From: Pseudomonas fluorescens
GTDB lineage: Bacteria; Pseudomonadota; Gammaproteobacteria; Pseudomonadales; Pseudomonadaceae
Assembly (NCBI RefSeq): GCF_040448305.1
Contig: NZ_CP148752.1
Coordinates: 5,371,501-5,435,500, forward strand
Reading direction: 5' to 3'
Length of the DNA stretch: 64,000 nucleotides
Of the stretch, positions 22,587-30,814 are shown piece by piece. The position numbers and the translations under genes were made by a program. Below the pieces are notes generated by a model. It had not been told where the DNA came from and ran no database searches. It worked only from the letters and a program-made list of their open reading frames with translations. Within the stretch, counting starts at the first letter, position 1. Every line of letters begins with the position of its first letter.

Positions 22587-23528
22587 TCAGTAAAACGGAT
22601 GCCTCGGGCTGTCGATGGCCTTCACTCCATGCTCACGCCACAACTGCCCGTATCCCCGCACCAGAAACCCGCCACTGCGCGCCAGCCATTGCTCGCGGCG
22701 AGCCCTGTAAGCACGGGGCAAGTCGTACCAGGGCAACCCCGGCAACTCGTGATGCACCAGATGAAAATTGAGGTTCAGGAACAGCCAGCGCCACGGCCAC
22801 GCCGCTTCATTGAGCACCGTGCGTTGCTCCGGCGCTGCATGAGGTCGATGTTCATAGTAGGAACGAATCATGGCGATCGACAGCGCCGGCACACTGATCA
22901 AAAACAGATAATGCCAAACCGGCAACAGGCTGACGTTCGCGATGAACAGCAGCATCAACCCGGCCATCAAACCGTGACTCAACCACATCAGCCAGGCCTG
23001 GCGCTCGCCCGCTCTCAGGCGTTGCAGCTCTTCACGGGCCAACGCCAGCAAGGCCAGCGGTGCACCCAGGGCAAAGCGGCCGAGCACGGTTTTGTTCAGC
23101 CAGTGCAGGCTGCGCACCAACAGTGAACTGCCCTGCCACTGCCCGGCACTCAGATAACGGCTTTCCGGATCGCGACCGGGGATCGTCAGGTCTTCGTCGC
23201 GGTGATGCAGCAAATGGCTATCGCGGTACAAGGTGTACGGATACCAGACGGCAAACGGCGCGTAGCCAAGGATTTTGTTCAGGGTTGGCCAGCGCGTGGG
23301 ATGGCCGTGCAGCAGCTCGTGTTGCACGGATAACCACAGCACCAGCAATGGAATCAGCAACAGCGTGCTCCACCACAAACCCAAACGATGGCTGTTCAAT
23401 ACGATGCCAAACCAGCCGCCATACACACCGATCAACAGCAACCAGGTCGGCCATTCGGTGCGCGCGGTGAAGCGTCGGCGCAGGGTTTCGATTTCTTCTT
23501 GGTGGGCGCTATCAAAGTAATGGGGCAT
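22587..23528 (-). CDS. Membrane fatty-acid desaturase family protein
   Basis: A roughly 313-residue integral membrane di-iron enzyme. The histidine boxes are H-E-L-L-H-G-H-P, then H-L-L-H-H, and N-F-H-L-V-H-H-E-L-P-G near the C-terminus. Hydrophobic segments flank them (W-L-L-L-I-G-V-Y-G-G-W-F-G-I-V-L, L-L-L-I-P-L-L-V-L-W-L, G-L-M-A-G-L-M-L-L-F-I). The family introduces double bonds or hydroxyls into lipids or carotenoid-like substrates using O2. The start at 23526-23528 (M-P-H-Y-F-D-S-A-H) is preferred; an ATG at 23565-23567 with AAGG upstream is an alternative. The natural substrate cannot be inferred. Confidence 0.83.
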   Translation of the reverse strand: MPHYFDSAHQEEIETLRRRFTARTEWPTWLLLIGVYGGWFGIVLNSHRLGLWWSTLLLIPLLVLWLSVQHELLHGHPTRWPTLNKILGYAPFAVWYPYTLYRDSHLLHHRDEDLTIPGRDPESRYLSAGQWQGSSLLVRSLHWLNKTVLGRFALGAPLALLALAREELQRLRAGERQAWLMWLSHGLMAGLMLLFIANVSLLPVWHYLFLISVPALSIAMIRSYYEHRPHAAPEQRTVLNEAAWPWRWLFLNLNFHLVHHELPGLPWYDLPRAYRARREQWLARSGGFLVRGYGQLWREHGVKAIDSPRHPFY

Positions 23529-23644
23529 GGCGTAGCTCAGATCGGGGACCAGTCCCCTTCTGTGCATTGGCCTTGGGAAATCTTGCAGATTATTTTCAGG
23601 AGGATCGCTCCCATGTTGCATGGGAGCGATCAAGCAACGAGGGA

Positions 23645-23755
23645 TCAGTGACCGAACACGCCGACCTTCTTGGCCTTCTTGTCCGCGCGCTTTTCAATGG
23701 CGGTTTTCGCTGGTTTCTTTTTCGCCGCTTTCTTTGAATCCATACCTTTGGACAT
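23645..23755 (-). CDS. Lysine-rich 36-residue peptide
   Basis: The minus strand from ATG 23753-23755 to TGA 23645-23647 encodes 36 residues starting M-S-K-G-M-D-S-K-K-A-A-K-K-K-P-A-K-T-A and ending V-G-V-F-G-H. About one third of the residues are lysine. GGAG lies nine bases before the start. Composition resembles small nucleic-acid-binding or histone-H1-like tails, but no family was recognised. It sits between the desaturase gene and a divergent GNAT gene. Confidence 0.6.
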   Translation of the reverse strand: MSKGMDSKKAAKKKPAKTAIEKRADKKAKKVGVFGH

Positions 23756-23857
23756 GATGCGTACTCCACTCATGGGGATGTGAGATCAGGTATACACCTA
23801 TCCCGGCGCGCGCGTTCTTTTATAATCGCCCGCTTTGCACACCGACAGTCCGAGACC

Positions 23858-24274
23858 ATGCCCGATACCCAATTCACCCTGCTCGACGAGCCGTTATGGC
23901 CATTGATGAACAAGTTCTACCGCGCTCACCAATCGTCGATGAAAGCCGTGCGCGACGCAAAGCTGTGGGTGGCCCGGCGTGAGCAGATTGTTGCCGTGCT
24001 GTGTTTGCGTCCGGTGTCCGGCGGGCATTGGCTGACCGGCTTGCTGGTCGATCCGGCGTGTCGCGAACAAGGGCTTGCCGCCGGGTTGATTGCGGCTGCG
24101 GTGAAGGAGTGCGAGCTGCCGGTGTGGTTGTTCTGTCATCCGGATTTGCGAGGGTTTTATGAGCGACGCGGGTTTACGTTCGATCCGCCGATGCCTTACG
24201 CGATGGTTGAACGGTTAAGCCGTTATGCGCGCAGCAAGCCGATGATTGCGATGGGGTTGGCGCCAGGCGTTTAA
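23858..24274 (+). CDS. GNAT family acetyltransferase
   Basis: A 138-residue GNAT enzyme. The acetyl-CoA motif appears as L-L-V-D-P-A-C-R-E-Q-G-L-A-A-G-L-I (about residues 67-83, R-x-x-G-x-A/G type), and the C-terminal F-Y-E-R-R-G-F-T-F motif B is clear. The start M-P-D-T-Q-F-T at 23858 fits the fold; longer extensions do not add domain sequence. It transfers acetyl to an unknown amine. The gene stands alone between the basic-peptide gene and a REPIN. Confidence 0.82.
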   Translation: MPDTQFTLLDEPLWPLMNKFYRAHQSSMKAVRDAKLWVARREQIVAVLCLRPVSGGHWLTGLLVDPACREQGLAAGLIAAAVKECELPVWLFCHPDLRGFYERRGFTFDPPMPYAMVERLSRYARSKPMIAMGLAPGV

Positions 24275-24296
24275 CTCAAGCCTATGGAGATCAACT

Positions 24297-24385
24297 GTGG
24301 GAGCGAGCCTGCTCGCGAAGGCGGCGTGTCAGTCACTATTAATGCTGACGGTTAGACCGCTTTCGCGAGCAGGCTCGCTCCCACA
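24297..24385. repeat. REPIN between GNAT and def genes
   Basis: GTGGGAGCGAGCCTGCTCGCGAAGG and its inverted copy, about 40 bases apart, between convergent genes. Confidence 0.9.
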
Positions 24386-24400
24386 GGGTTTTGCGGCGAT

Positions 24401-24940
24401 TTAATCGTCCGCGTTGGGATCCAGGTCCGGGAACATCACCTCGGTGAAGCCAAACTTGCTGAAGTCGGTAATGCGCGACGGGTACAGGCGGCCGATCAGG
24501 TGATCGCACTCATGCTGCACCACCCGCGCATGAAACCCCGAAGCGACGCGTACGATGGGCTCACCCTTGGGGTCGACGCCTTCGTAGCGAATCTGCTGGT
24601 AACGCTGCACCGCGCCACGCAGGCCAGGCACGGACAAACAGCCTTCGAAGCCCTCTTCCAGGGTCGGGCTCAGCGGTGTGATCAACGGGTTGATCAGGAT
24701 CGTCTGCGGCACGGCCTCGGCATCCGGATAACGCTCGCTGTGCTCGAAGCCGAAGATCACCAGTTGCAGGTCGACACCGATCTGCGGAGCGGCCAGGCCA
24801 ACGCCCCTCACACTTTCCATGGTCTGGAACATGTCATCGATCAGTTGCCACAGCTCGGGGCTGTCGAACATCTCGGCCGGCACTGGCGGGGCAATGCGCA
24901 GCAGGCGCTCATCGCCCATTTTCAGAATTTCACGAATCAT
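24401..24940 (-). CDS. def: Peptide deformylase
   Basis: A 179-residue metallo-hydrolase that removes the formyl group from nascent N-terminal methionine. All three family motifs are visible: G-V-G-L-A-A-P-Q-I-G (residues 46-55), E-G-C-L-S with the metal-ligand cysteine, and H-E-C-D-H with two ligand histidines and the catalytic glutamate. The longer C-terminal tail is of the kind seen in secondary deformylases. No fmt gene is adjacent, so this is probably an additional copy rather than the def-fmt housekeeping one. It begins two bases after the BrkB gene stop, so the pair is an operon. Confidence 0.9.
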   Translation of the reverse strand: MIREILKMGDERLLRIAPPVPAEMFDSPELWQLIDDMFQTMESVRGVGLAAPQIGVDLQLVIFGFEHSERYPDAEAVPQTILINPLITPLSPTLEEGFEGCLSVPGLRGAVQRYQQIRYEGVDPKGEPIVRVASGFHARVVQHECDHLIGRLYPSRITDFSKFGFTEVMFPDLDPNADD

Positions 24941-24942
24941 GA

Positions 24943-25899
24943 TCAGATTTCATCAATGGTCGGTTTGTGTGAGTGATCGCGGCCCAGGCCCGACACGTGA
25001 TGTTTTTCCTCATGGACGGGACCATGCTCGCCAGCCACTTTTTCGCCAGGGTCCTTGCCCTCTCGCGACATGTGCTCGATCACCGCGTTCATCTCCGCGC
25101 CCAGCAGCAGCACCGCGGCGGAAATGTAGAAGTACAGCAACAGCACGATGATCGCACCGATACTGCCATACATGGCGTTGTAGTTGGCGAACTCCTTGAC
25201 GTACAAACCGAAGCCCAGGGAGGCGATGATCCACACCACCACCGCCAGCACCGAGCCAGGGGTGATGAAGCGAAACTCCTGTTTGACGTCGGGCATGACG
25301 TAGTAGATCAACGCCACCGCGACCATCAGCAGAATCACGATCACCGGCCATCGCGCGATGGTCCAGAGTGTAACGATGAAGTACTCAAGGCCGACCTGCG
25401 CAGCGATCCAGCTCATCACCTGCGGCCCGAGCACCATCAGCGCCGCGGCGATCAGCAGCATGCCGGCAATGCCGACGGTGTAGATGATCGACAACGGAAA
25501 ACGTTTCCACAGCGGGCGCCCTTCAACCACGTCGTAGGCAGCGTTCATCGCGCTCATCATCAGCCGCACGCCGGCGGAGGCGGTATACAGCGCAATCACG
25601 ATGCCCACTGACAGCAGCCCCCCCTTGGACTGCTGAAGCTGGTCGATCACCGGGTTGACCTGCTCCAGCGCCTGGGGTGGCAATACGAGTTCCGATTGCA
25701 GGCGCAGCCAGGAGAAGAAGTCGGGCAGATGCAGGAAGCCGATCAGGGCAATCAGGAACAGGATGAACGGAAACAGCGAAAACAGCATTTGATAGGCCAG
25801 CGCCGAGGCATAGGTCGACATCTCGTCGGCGATGAACTCGGTAACCGTGCGCATCATCACACGGTGCAGGGGCAAGCCTCTCATGTCCGGGAAAATCAT
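24943..25899 (-). CDS. YihY/virulence-factor BrkB family inner-membrane protein
   Basis: A 318-residue protein with about six transmembrane segments (around residues 30-55, 88-110, 130-155, 170-195, 210-230 and 240-265). The family signature A-S-A-L-A-Y-Q-M-L-F-S-L-F-P near residue 33 and Y-G-S-I-G-A-I-I-V-L-L-L-Y-F-Y near 240 are present. The C-terminal tail is hydrophilic and histidine-rich. The YihY/BrkB family has no settled biochemical role; it was once misassigned as RNase BN. The start at 25897-25899 has GGAG six bases upstream and is better supported than 25920. It is transcribed into def. Confidence 0.85.
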   Translation of the reverse strand: MIFPDMRGLPLHRVMMRTVTEFIADEMSTYASALAYQMLFSLFPFILFLIALIGFLHLPDFFSWLRLQSELVLPPQALEQVNPVIDQLQQSKGGLLSVGIVIALYTASAGVRLMMSAMNAAYDVVEGRPLWKRFPLSIIYTVGIAGMLLIAAALMVLGPQVMSWIAAQVGLEYFIVTLWTIARWPVIVILLMVAVALIYYVMPDVKQEFRFITPGSVLAVVVWIIASLGFGLYVKEFANYNAMYGSIGAIIVLLLYFYISAAVLLLGAEMNAVIEHMSREGKDPGEKVAGEHGPVHEEKHHVSGLGRDHSHKPTIDEI

Positions 25900-26027
25900 T
25901 CGCGTCTCCATTCGCCGCATACGGATTTGGGGTGAAGTCGTGGCGACTCAGGGGCTGTTTTCTTTCATCAAGGTAGCCCAGTTGGCGACTTTGAAACAAA
26001 TTCAGCGTGCAAGTTCAGGCTGACACA

Positions 26028-26056
26028 AAAACGGCCATCTGAAGATGGCCGCGTCT
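26028..26056. terminator. Rho-independent-type hairpin with no matching gene
   Basis: AAAAACGGCCATCTGAAGATGGCCGCGTCTTCTTTTC. On the minus strand the CGGCCATCTTCAGATGGCCG stem is followed by TTTTTGTG, a canonical terminator, but no minus-strand gene lies directly upstream of it. It may end an unrecognised short transcript. The bases 25900-26253 otherwise hold no recognised gene. Confidence 0.55.
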
Positions 26057-26253
26057 TCTTTTCATTAAAGACATTTCAATGCTGGAAAGTCGTTACACAA
26101 GGTTGACCGGGGGCTTTTGCAGGGAGTTTCATTTATTTCACCATGACATTTCATCGTTCAGTGCAGGTTGGGCTTTATGTTTACGGGCCAACCCCTGAGA
26201 ATGCGCAACACATTCAGGCCTTGGCGCTGAAGATCCAATCCCGTAGGAACGTT

Positions 26254-26631
26254 ATGAAACTCGATAAAAAGCAGGCCATTGCCCGCAGAAACCAGGAACT
26301 CGGCGGTGCTGTGCTTGGCGTCAACAACTGCCACTTCGCCGAACTGAACCGTAACCGCAACATCTGGTGGTTCGACCTCCCGGTGACGCGCCTTGCAATC
26401 GGTCAGTACGAGTGGATTCACCTGCTGATGCACACGCCGGACACCGACGAGTTGCTGCACCTGAAAGTGCCGACGGTGTTCCTGCGCGAGAAGCTCGAAG
26501 GCCTGGTGGTGCGCAATGAAGGCAAGCGCAAGGCAGCATTGAGCCTGGAACTGAGCGCCGACAAGGACTCCTTCCTGCAGGACATGCGCCCGGCGGGCAC
26601 CAACGTCAACTTTGCGCCGTTTCGCCAATAA
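26254..26631 (+). CDS. Conserved hypothetical protein
   Basis: A 125-residue soluble protein starting M-K-L-D-K-K-Q-A-I-A-R-R-N at 26254, with AGGA six bases upstream; the frame is open further left, but that part has no ribosome-binding site. It shows an even alpha/beta pattern with no membrane segment or signal peptide. Notable stretches are N-R-N-I-W-W-F-D-L-P and K-V-P-T-V-F-L-R-E-K-L. I do not recognise the family. It is a single gene between the orphan terminator and a REPIN. Confidence 0.65.
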   Translation: MKLDKKQAIARRNQELGGAVLGVNNCHFAELNRNRNIWWFDLPVTRLAIGQYEWIHLLMHTPDTDELLHLKVPTVFLREKLEGLVVRNEGKRKAALSLELSADKDSFLQDMRPAGTNVNFAPFRQ

Positions 26632-26642
26632 AAAGCAAAAGC

Positions 26643-26726
26643 TTCGCGAGCAGGCTCGCTCCCACATTCAACCGAGTTCCGGCAGAAGGAATGCGGTCAC
26701 ATGTGGGAGCGAGCCTGCTCGCGATA
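26643..26726. repeat. REPIN downstream of fadD1
   Basis: TTCGCGAGCAGGCTCGCTCCCACA and TGTGGGAGCGAGCCTGCTCGCGAT, about 33 bases apart, between convergent genes. Confidence 0.9.
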
Positions 26727-26764
26727 GCGGTCTGACAGGCGCTGACTTATCAGGCATCCAACAA

Positions 26765-26791
26765 AAAGCCCCGCATCTGCGGGGCTTTTTG
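26765..26791 (-). terminator. Rho-independent terminator of fadD1
   Basis: AAAAAGCCCCGCATCTGCGGGGCTTTTT. The seven-base GC stem with flanking A and T runs lies five bases beyond the fadD1 stop and can act in both directions. Confidence 0.92.
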
Positions 26792-26795
26792 CTGA

Positions 26796-28496
26796 TTACG
26801 CGGTGGCTTTCTTCGCGTTGATCTTCTTCAACTCTTCATCGCGCAATTCACGACGCAGGATCTTGCCGACGTTGGTGGTCGGCAGCGCATCGCGGAACTC
26901 CACGGAGCGCGGGACCTTGTAGCCGGTGACGTTGGCGCGCATGTGCTCCATCACCTGTTCCTTGGTCAGGTTCACGCCCGGCTTGGCGACGATGAAAATC
27001 TTGATCGCCTCGCCCGACTTCTCGTCCGGTATACCGATGGCCGCGCATTGCAGCACGCCCGGCAGGGTGGCCAGCACGTCTTCAAGTTCGTTCGGGTACA
27101 CGTTGAAACCGGACACCAGGATCATGTCTTTCTTGCGATCGACAATGCGCATGTAGCCATCGGGCTGGATCAGCGCGATGTCACCGGTCTTCAACCAGCC
27201 TTCGCTGTCGAGGATTTCATCCGTGGCTTCCTGGCGCTGCCAGTAACCCTTCATGACTTGCGGACCCTTCACGCACAGTTCGCCGATTTCGCCCAGAGGC
27301 TGCTCGACACCGGCATCGTTGATGATTTTGCACAGGGTCGACGGCACCGGAATGCCGATGGTGCCGACCTGGATGTGCTGGATCGGGTTCACCGTCGCCA
27401 CCGGGCTGGTTTCGGTCATCCCGTAGCCTTCGCAAATGGCGCAACCGGTCACCGCTTTCCAGCGTTCGGCCGCGGCCAGTTGCAGGGCCATACCGCCCGA
27501 CAAGGTAACTTTCAGCGCGGAGAAATCCAGCTTGCGGAAGCCTTCGTTGTTGCACAGGGCCACGAACAGCGTGTTCAGGCCGACGAAGCCGCTGAACTTC
27601 CACTTCGACAGTTCCTTGACCATCGCCGGCAGGTCGCGCGGGTTGCTGATCAGGATGTTGTGGTTGCCGATCAGCATCATCGCCATGCAATGAAAGGTGA
27701 ACGCATAGATGTGGTACAGCGGCAGCGGCGTGATCAGGATCTCGCAACCTTCATTGAGGTTGGAACCCATCAGCGCCTTGCACTGCAGCATGTTCGCCAC
27801 CAGGTTGCGGTGGGTCAGCATCGCGCCCTTGGCCACGCCGGTGGTGCCGCCAGTGTATTGCAGCACCGCGACATCACCGCTGGCCGGGTTGGCTTCCGCC
27901 ACTGGCTGGCCCAGGCCTTTGCTCAGCACGTCGTTGAACTTGACGGCCTTGGGCAAGTGATAGGCCGGCACCATCTTCTTCACGTACTTGATGACGCTGT
28001 TGATCAGCAGACGCTTGAGCGGCGGCAGCAGGTCAGCGACTTCGGTGACGATCACGTGCTTGACGCCGGTTTTCGGCACCACGGTTTCCGCCAGGTGCGC
28101 CATGTTGGCCAGGCAGACCAGGGCTTTGGCACCGGAGTCGTTGAATTGGTGTTCCATTTCCCGCGCGGTGTAGAGCGGGTTGGTGTTGACCACGATCAGC
28201 CCGGCGCGGATTGCACCGAAGACGGCTACCGGGTACTGCAACACGTTGGGCAGTTGCACGGCGATTCGATCGCCAGGCTGCAAATCGGTATGCTGTTGCA
28301 GGTAAGCGGCAAACGCACCGGACAATTCGTACAGTTCACCGTAGGTGAGTGTCTTGCCCAGGTTGCTGAATGCCGGCTTGTTGGCGAAGCGTTGGCAGGA
28401 TTGCTTCAACACTGCCTGAATATTCGGATACTCGTCTGGATTGATGTCGACAGCAATCCCAGCTGGGTACTTATCCTTCCAAAAGTCTTCGATCAT
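26796..28496 (-). CDS. fadD1: Long-chain fatty acid-CoA ligase FadD1
   Basis: A 566-residue adenylate-forming enzyme that activates fatty acids to acyl-CoA for beta-oxidation. The P-loop-like A3 motif Y-T-G-G-T-T-G-V-A-K-G-A lies near residue 215, A5 as Y-G-M-T-E-T-S-P near 360, A7 as L-K-T-G-D near 440, and the catalytic lysine in the C-terminal N-V-G-K-I-L-R-R-E-L segment. It follows fadD2 on the same strand, separated by 384 bases with a REPIN, so it probably has its own promoter. The order fadD1, fadD2, hydrolase, phaJ matches P. aeruginosa PA3299-PA3302, as I recall it. Confidence 0.93.
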   Translation of the reverse strand: MIEDFWKDKYPAGIAVDINPDEYPNIQAVLKQSCQRFANKPAFSNLGKTLTYGELYELSGAFAAYLQQHTDLQPGDRIAVQLPNVLQYPVAVFGAIRAGLIVVNTNPLYTAREMEHQFNDSGAKALVCLANMAHLAETVVPKTGVKHVIVTEVADLLPPLKRLLINSVIKYVKKMVPAYHLPKAVKFNDVLSKGLGQPVAEANPASGDVAVLQYTGGTTGVAKGAMLTHRNLVANMLQCKALMGSNLNEGCEILITPLPLYHIYAFTFHCMAMMLIGNHNILISNPRDLPAMVKELSKWKFSGFVGLNTLFVALCNNEGFRKLDFSALKVTLSGGMALQLAAAERWKAVTGCAICEGYGMTETSPVATVNPIQHIQVGTIGIPVPSTLCKIINDAGVEQPLGEIGELCVKGPQVMKGYWQRQEATDEILDSEGWLKTGDIALIQPDGYMRIVDRKKDMILVSGFNVYPNELEDVLATLPGVLQCAAIGIPDEKSGEAIKIFIVAKPGVNLTKEQVMEHMRANVTGYKVPRSVEFRDALPTTNVGKILRRELRDEELKKINAKKATA

Positions 28497-28880
28497 GGAA
28501 GCCCACTCCTCAGCAACGCGAATTCAGCACCGCATTTGATGCGATTATTATTGGTGTTTGGTCATTGGTAAATCTGGCTGATAGAAGGCCGAGAAGTCAC
28601 AAAGCGCGCCGAGAGTAGCAGCTTTGCCAAGGGTCGACTAGAGCCAAAAGAGGCCTCTACGGTCACAATTGTGACTCAAGACTTTCAAGCGGTCATTTTA
28701 GAGCAAAAAACCTATAAAGCCCTGTAGCCCACGAAAACCGGGGCTTTAGCGTCCGCCGAAAAGCATCGCGGGCAAGCCCGCTCCCATAGGGTTCGCGTCG
28801 TTCACATCCATTGTGTACGACACTGAACCTTGTGGGAGCGGGCTTGCCCGCGATCCGCGCGAAGCGCGGCCATTCACCTA
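28497..28880. other. Gene-free stretch between fadD2 and fadD1
   Basis: It holds a REPIN (28764-28854), a hairpin AAAGCCC/GGGCTTT at about 28717-28750 that could end fadD2 transcripts, and an A+T-rich part expected to contain the fadD1 promoter. No gene was recognised. Confidence 0.6.
28764..28854. repeat. REPIN between fadD2 and fadD1 (GGGCAAGCCC variant)
   Basis: ATCGCGGGCAAGCCCGCTCCCATAGG and TGTGGGAGCGGGCTTGCCCGCGAT, a variant with GGGCAAGCCC in place of GAGCAGGCTC. Confidence 0.9.
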
Positions 28881-30569
28881 TCAGGCGATATCACGCAACT
28901 CCCGCCGCAAAATCTTGCCCACCGGCGTCATCGGCAACGACTCACGCAGCACGATGTGCTTCGGTACTTTGTACGCCGTGAAGTTCTCCTTGCAGTAAGC
29001 CTTCAGCTCTTCAAGGCTGACCCCTGCCTCACGGGCCACCACGAACAACTTCACCGCCTCCCCCGACCGCTCGTCGGGCACACCGATGACCGCACAGTTG
29101 GCAACGTTCGGGTGAGCCATCACGACGTCTTCGATTTCGTTCGGGTATACGTTGAAACCCGAGACAATGATCATGTCCTTCTTGCGGTCAACGATGCGCA
29201 CGAAACCGTCCGGGTCGATCACCGCAATGTCACCGGACTTGAACCAGCCCTCGGCATCCAGCACTTCGGCCGTGGCATCAGGTTTCTGCCAGTAACCCTT
29301 CATGATCTGCGGGCCTTTGATACACAGTTCGCCACGCTCACCCAGCGGTTGTTCGACGCCGTCATCGCTGATGACTTTCAGCGTGGTGCCCGGCACCGGC
29401 ATGCCGACCGTGCCGATCCGCGATTGGCTGCCGTAGGGGTTGGTGCAGGCCACCGGCGAAGTTTCGGTGAGGCCGTAACCTTCGGTGATGCGGCAACCGG
29501 TCAGTTGTTCCCACCGCTCGGCGGTGGCCTTGACCAGCGCAGTACCGCCGGAATTGGTGAGCTTGAGGCTGGAGAAGTCCAGGGTCTTGAAGTCCGGGTG
29601 ATCCATCAGCGCGACGAACAGCGTGTTGAGCCCCAACAACGCCGAAAACCGCCAGTTCTTCAGTTCCTTGATGAAGCCGCCGATGTCCCGCGGATTGGTG
29701 ATCAGCACGTTGTGGTTGCCGGTCACCATCATGCACATGCAGTTCGCCGTGAAGGCATAGATGTGGTACAGCGGCAGCGGCGCGATCATCACCTCCTGGC
29801 CTTCGCGCAGCAGCGGTTGACCGTCGCTGGCCGACTGGCTGAGGCAGGCCCGTGCCTGTTGCATGTTCGCCACCAGGTTGCCGTGAGTCAGCATCGCGCC
29901 CTTGGCCAGGCCCGTGGTGCCGCCGGTGTATTGCAGCACGGCGATGTCGTCGAGGCCGACCTTCAGCGGCTTGATACCCAGGCCCCGGCCCTTGCGCAGC
30001 GCACTCTTGAAGGAAACGGCCTGGGGCAAGGAATAGTCCGGGACCATCTTCTTGACCTTGCTCACCACAGTGTTGACCAGCCACCCCTTGGCGGTGGGCA
30101 TCAGGTCGCCCATCTTCGCTTCGATCAGGTACTGGATATCGGTGTCGGGCAGCACTTCCTGGACTTTCTGGCCGAACATGTTCAGGTACACCAGCGCCCG
30201 GGCACCGGAGTCCTTGAACTGATGACGCATTTCCCGCGCGGTGTACAGCGGGTTGGTGTTGACCACGATCAACCCGGCGCGCAAGGCGCCGAACACGGCA
30301 ATCGGGTAATGCAGGACATTGGGCATCTGCACCGCAATGCGGTCCCCAGGCACCAGGTCGGTGTGGGCTTGCAGGTAGCCGGCGAAGGCGGCGCTCTGGC
30401 GCTCCAGTTCGGCGTAGGTCAGGGTCACGCCCATGTTGCTGAACGCAGGGCGGTCAGCAAACTTCTTGCAGGAACGCTCGAACACCTCGATCACCGACTT
30501 GTAGGTTCCCAGATCGATGTCCAGGGGTACGCCGGCCGGGCGTTTGTCATTCCAGAAATCAGGTTGCAT
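28881..30569 (-). CDS. fadD2: Long-chain fatty acid-CoA ligase FadD2
   Basis: A 562-residue acyl-CoA synthetase and paralogue of FadD1. Visible motifs are Y-T-G-G-T-T-G-L-A-K-G-A (A3, near residue 212), Y-G-L-T-E-T-S-P (A5), F-K-S-G-D (A7) and P-V-G-K-I-L-R-R-E-L with the catalytic lysine. It acts at the inner membrane and cytosol to activate imported fatty acids. The leader contains GAGGACAACAACA directly before the ATG, a CA-rich motif overlapping the ribosome-binding site, as expected for Hfq/Crc repression. It is divergent from the hydrolase gene. Confidence 0.93.
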   Translation of the reverse strand: MQPDFWNDKRPAGVPLDIDLGTYKSVIEVFERSCKKFADRPAFSNMGVTLTYAELERQSAAFAGYLQAHTDLVPGDRIAVQMPNVLHYPIAVFGALRAGLIVVNTNPLYTAREMRHQFKDSGARALVYLNMFGQKVQEVLPDTDIQYLIEAKMGDLMPTAKGWLVNTVVSKVKKMVPDYSLPQAVSFKSALRKGRGLGIKPLKVGLDDIAVLQYTGGTTGLAKGAMLTHGNLVANMQQARACLSQSASDGQPLLREGQEVMIAPLPLYHIYAFTANCMCMMVTGNHNVLITNPRDIGGFIKELKNWRFSALLGLNTLFVALMDHPDFKTLDFSSLKLTNSGGTALVKATAERWEQLTGCRITEGYGLTETSPVACTNPYGSQSRIGTVGMPVPGTTLKVISDDGVEQPLGERGELCIKGPQIMKGYWQKPDATAEVLDAEGWFKSGDIAVIDPDGFVRIVDRKKDMIIVSGFNVYPNEIEDVVMAHPNVANCAVIGVPDERSGEAVKLFVVAREAGVSLEELKAYCKENFTAYKVPKHIVLRESLPMTPVGKILRRELRDIA

Positions 30570-30579
30570 TGTTGTTGTC
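30570..30579 (-). promoter_or_regulatory. CA-rich Hfq/Crc-type motif at the fadD2 start
   Basis: On the mRNA the sequence GACAACAACA lies between GAGG and the ATG, giving an AAnAAnAA-like match that overlaps the translation start. Confidence 0.5.
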
Positions 30580-30814
30580 CTCTTTACCTGAATCTATCCG
30601 GGGCCACTTTTCTGTCACTTTTCAAAAAAAATGCAAAAAGCGGAGCTTCACGGACACTAGCAGTTATGACGTAGCAGGCAAATATGCCCACGGCCGTCAT
30701 TGACCGTATGAATCTACTCGCCGTGGCGTAGGCTGATCAGACGCCCAGCCAAGGATGCGCTATAAACTGCAACGAGCTGTTTCAGACCAAGCAGCCTCAT
30801 GCAAAGGAACCGCC

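Noticed and set aside
26943..30674. Long plus-strand open frames (over 540 and 600 codons) opposite fadD1 and fadD2
   Set aside because: They are shadows of the real genes in high-GC DNA: no family motifs, His/Gln/Arg-rich composition, and no ribosome-binding sites.
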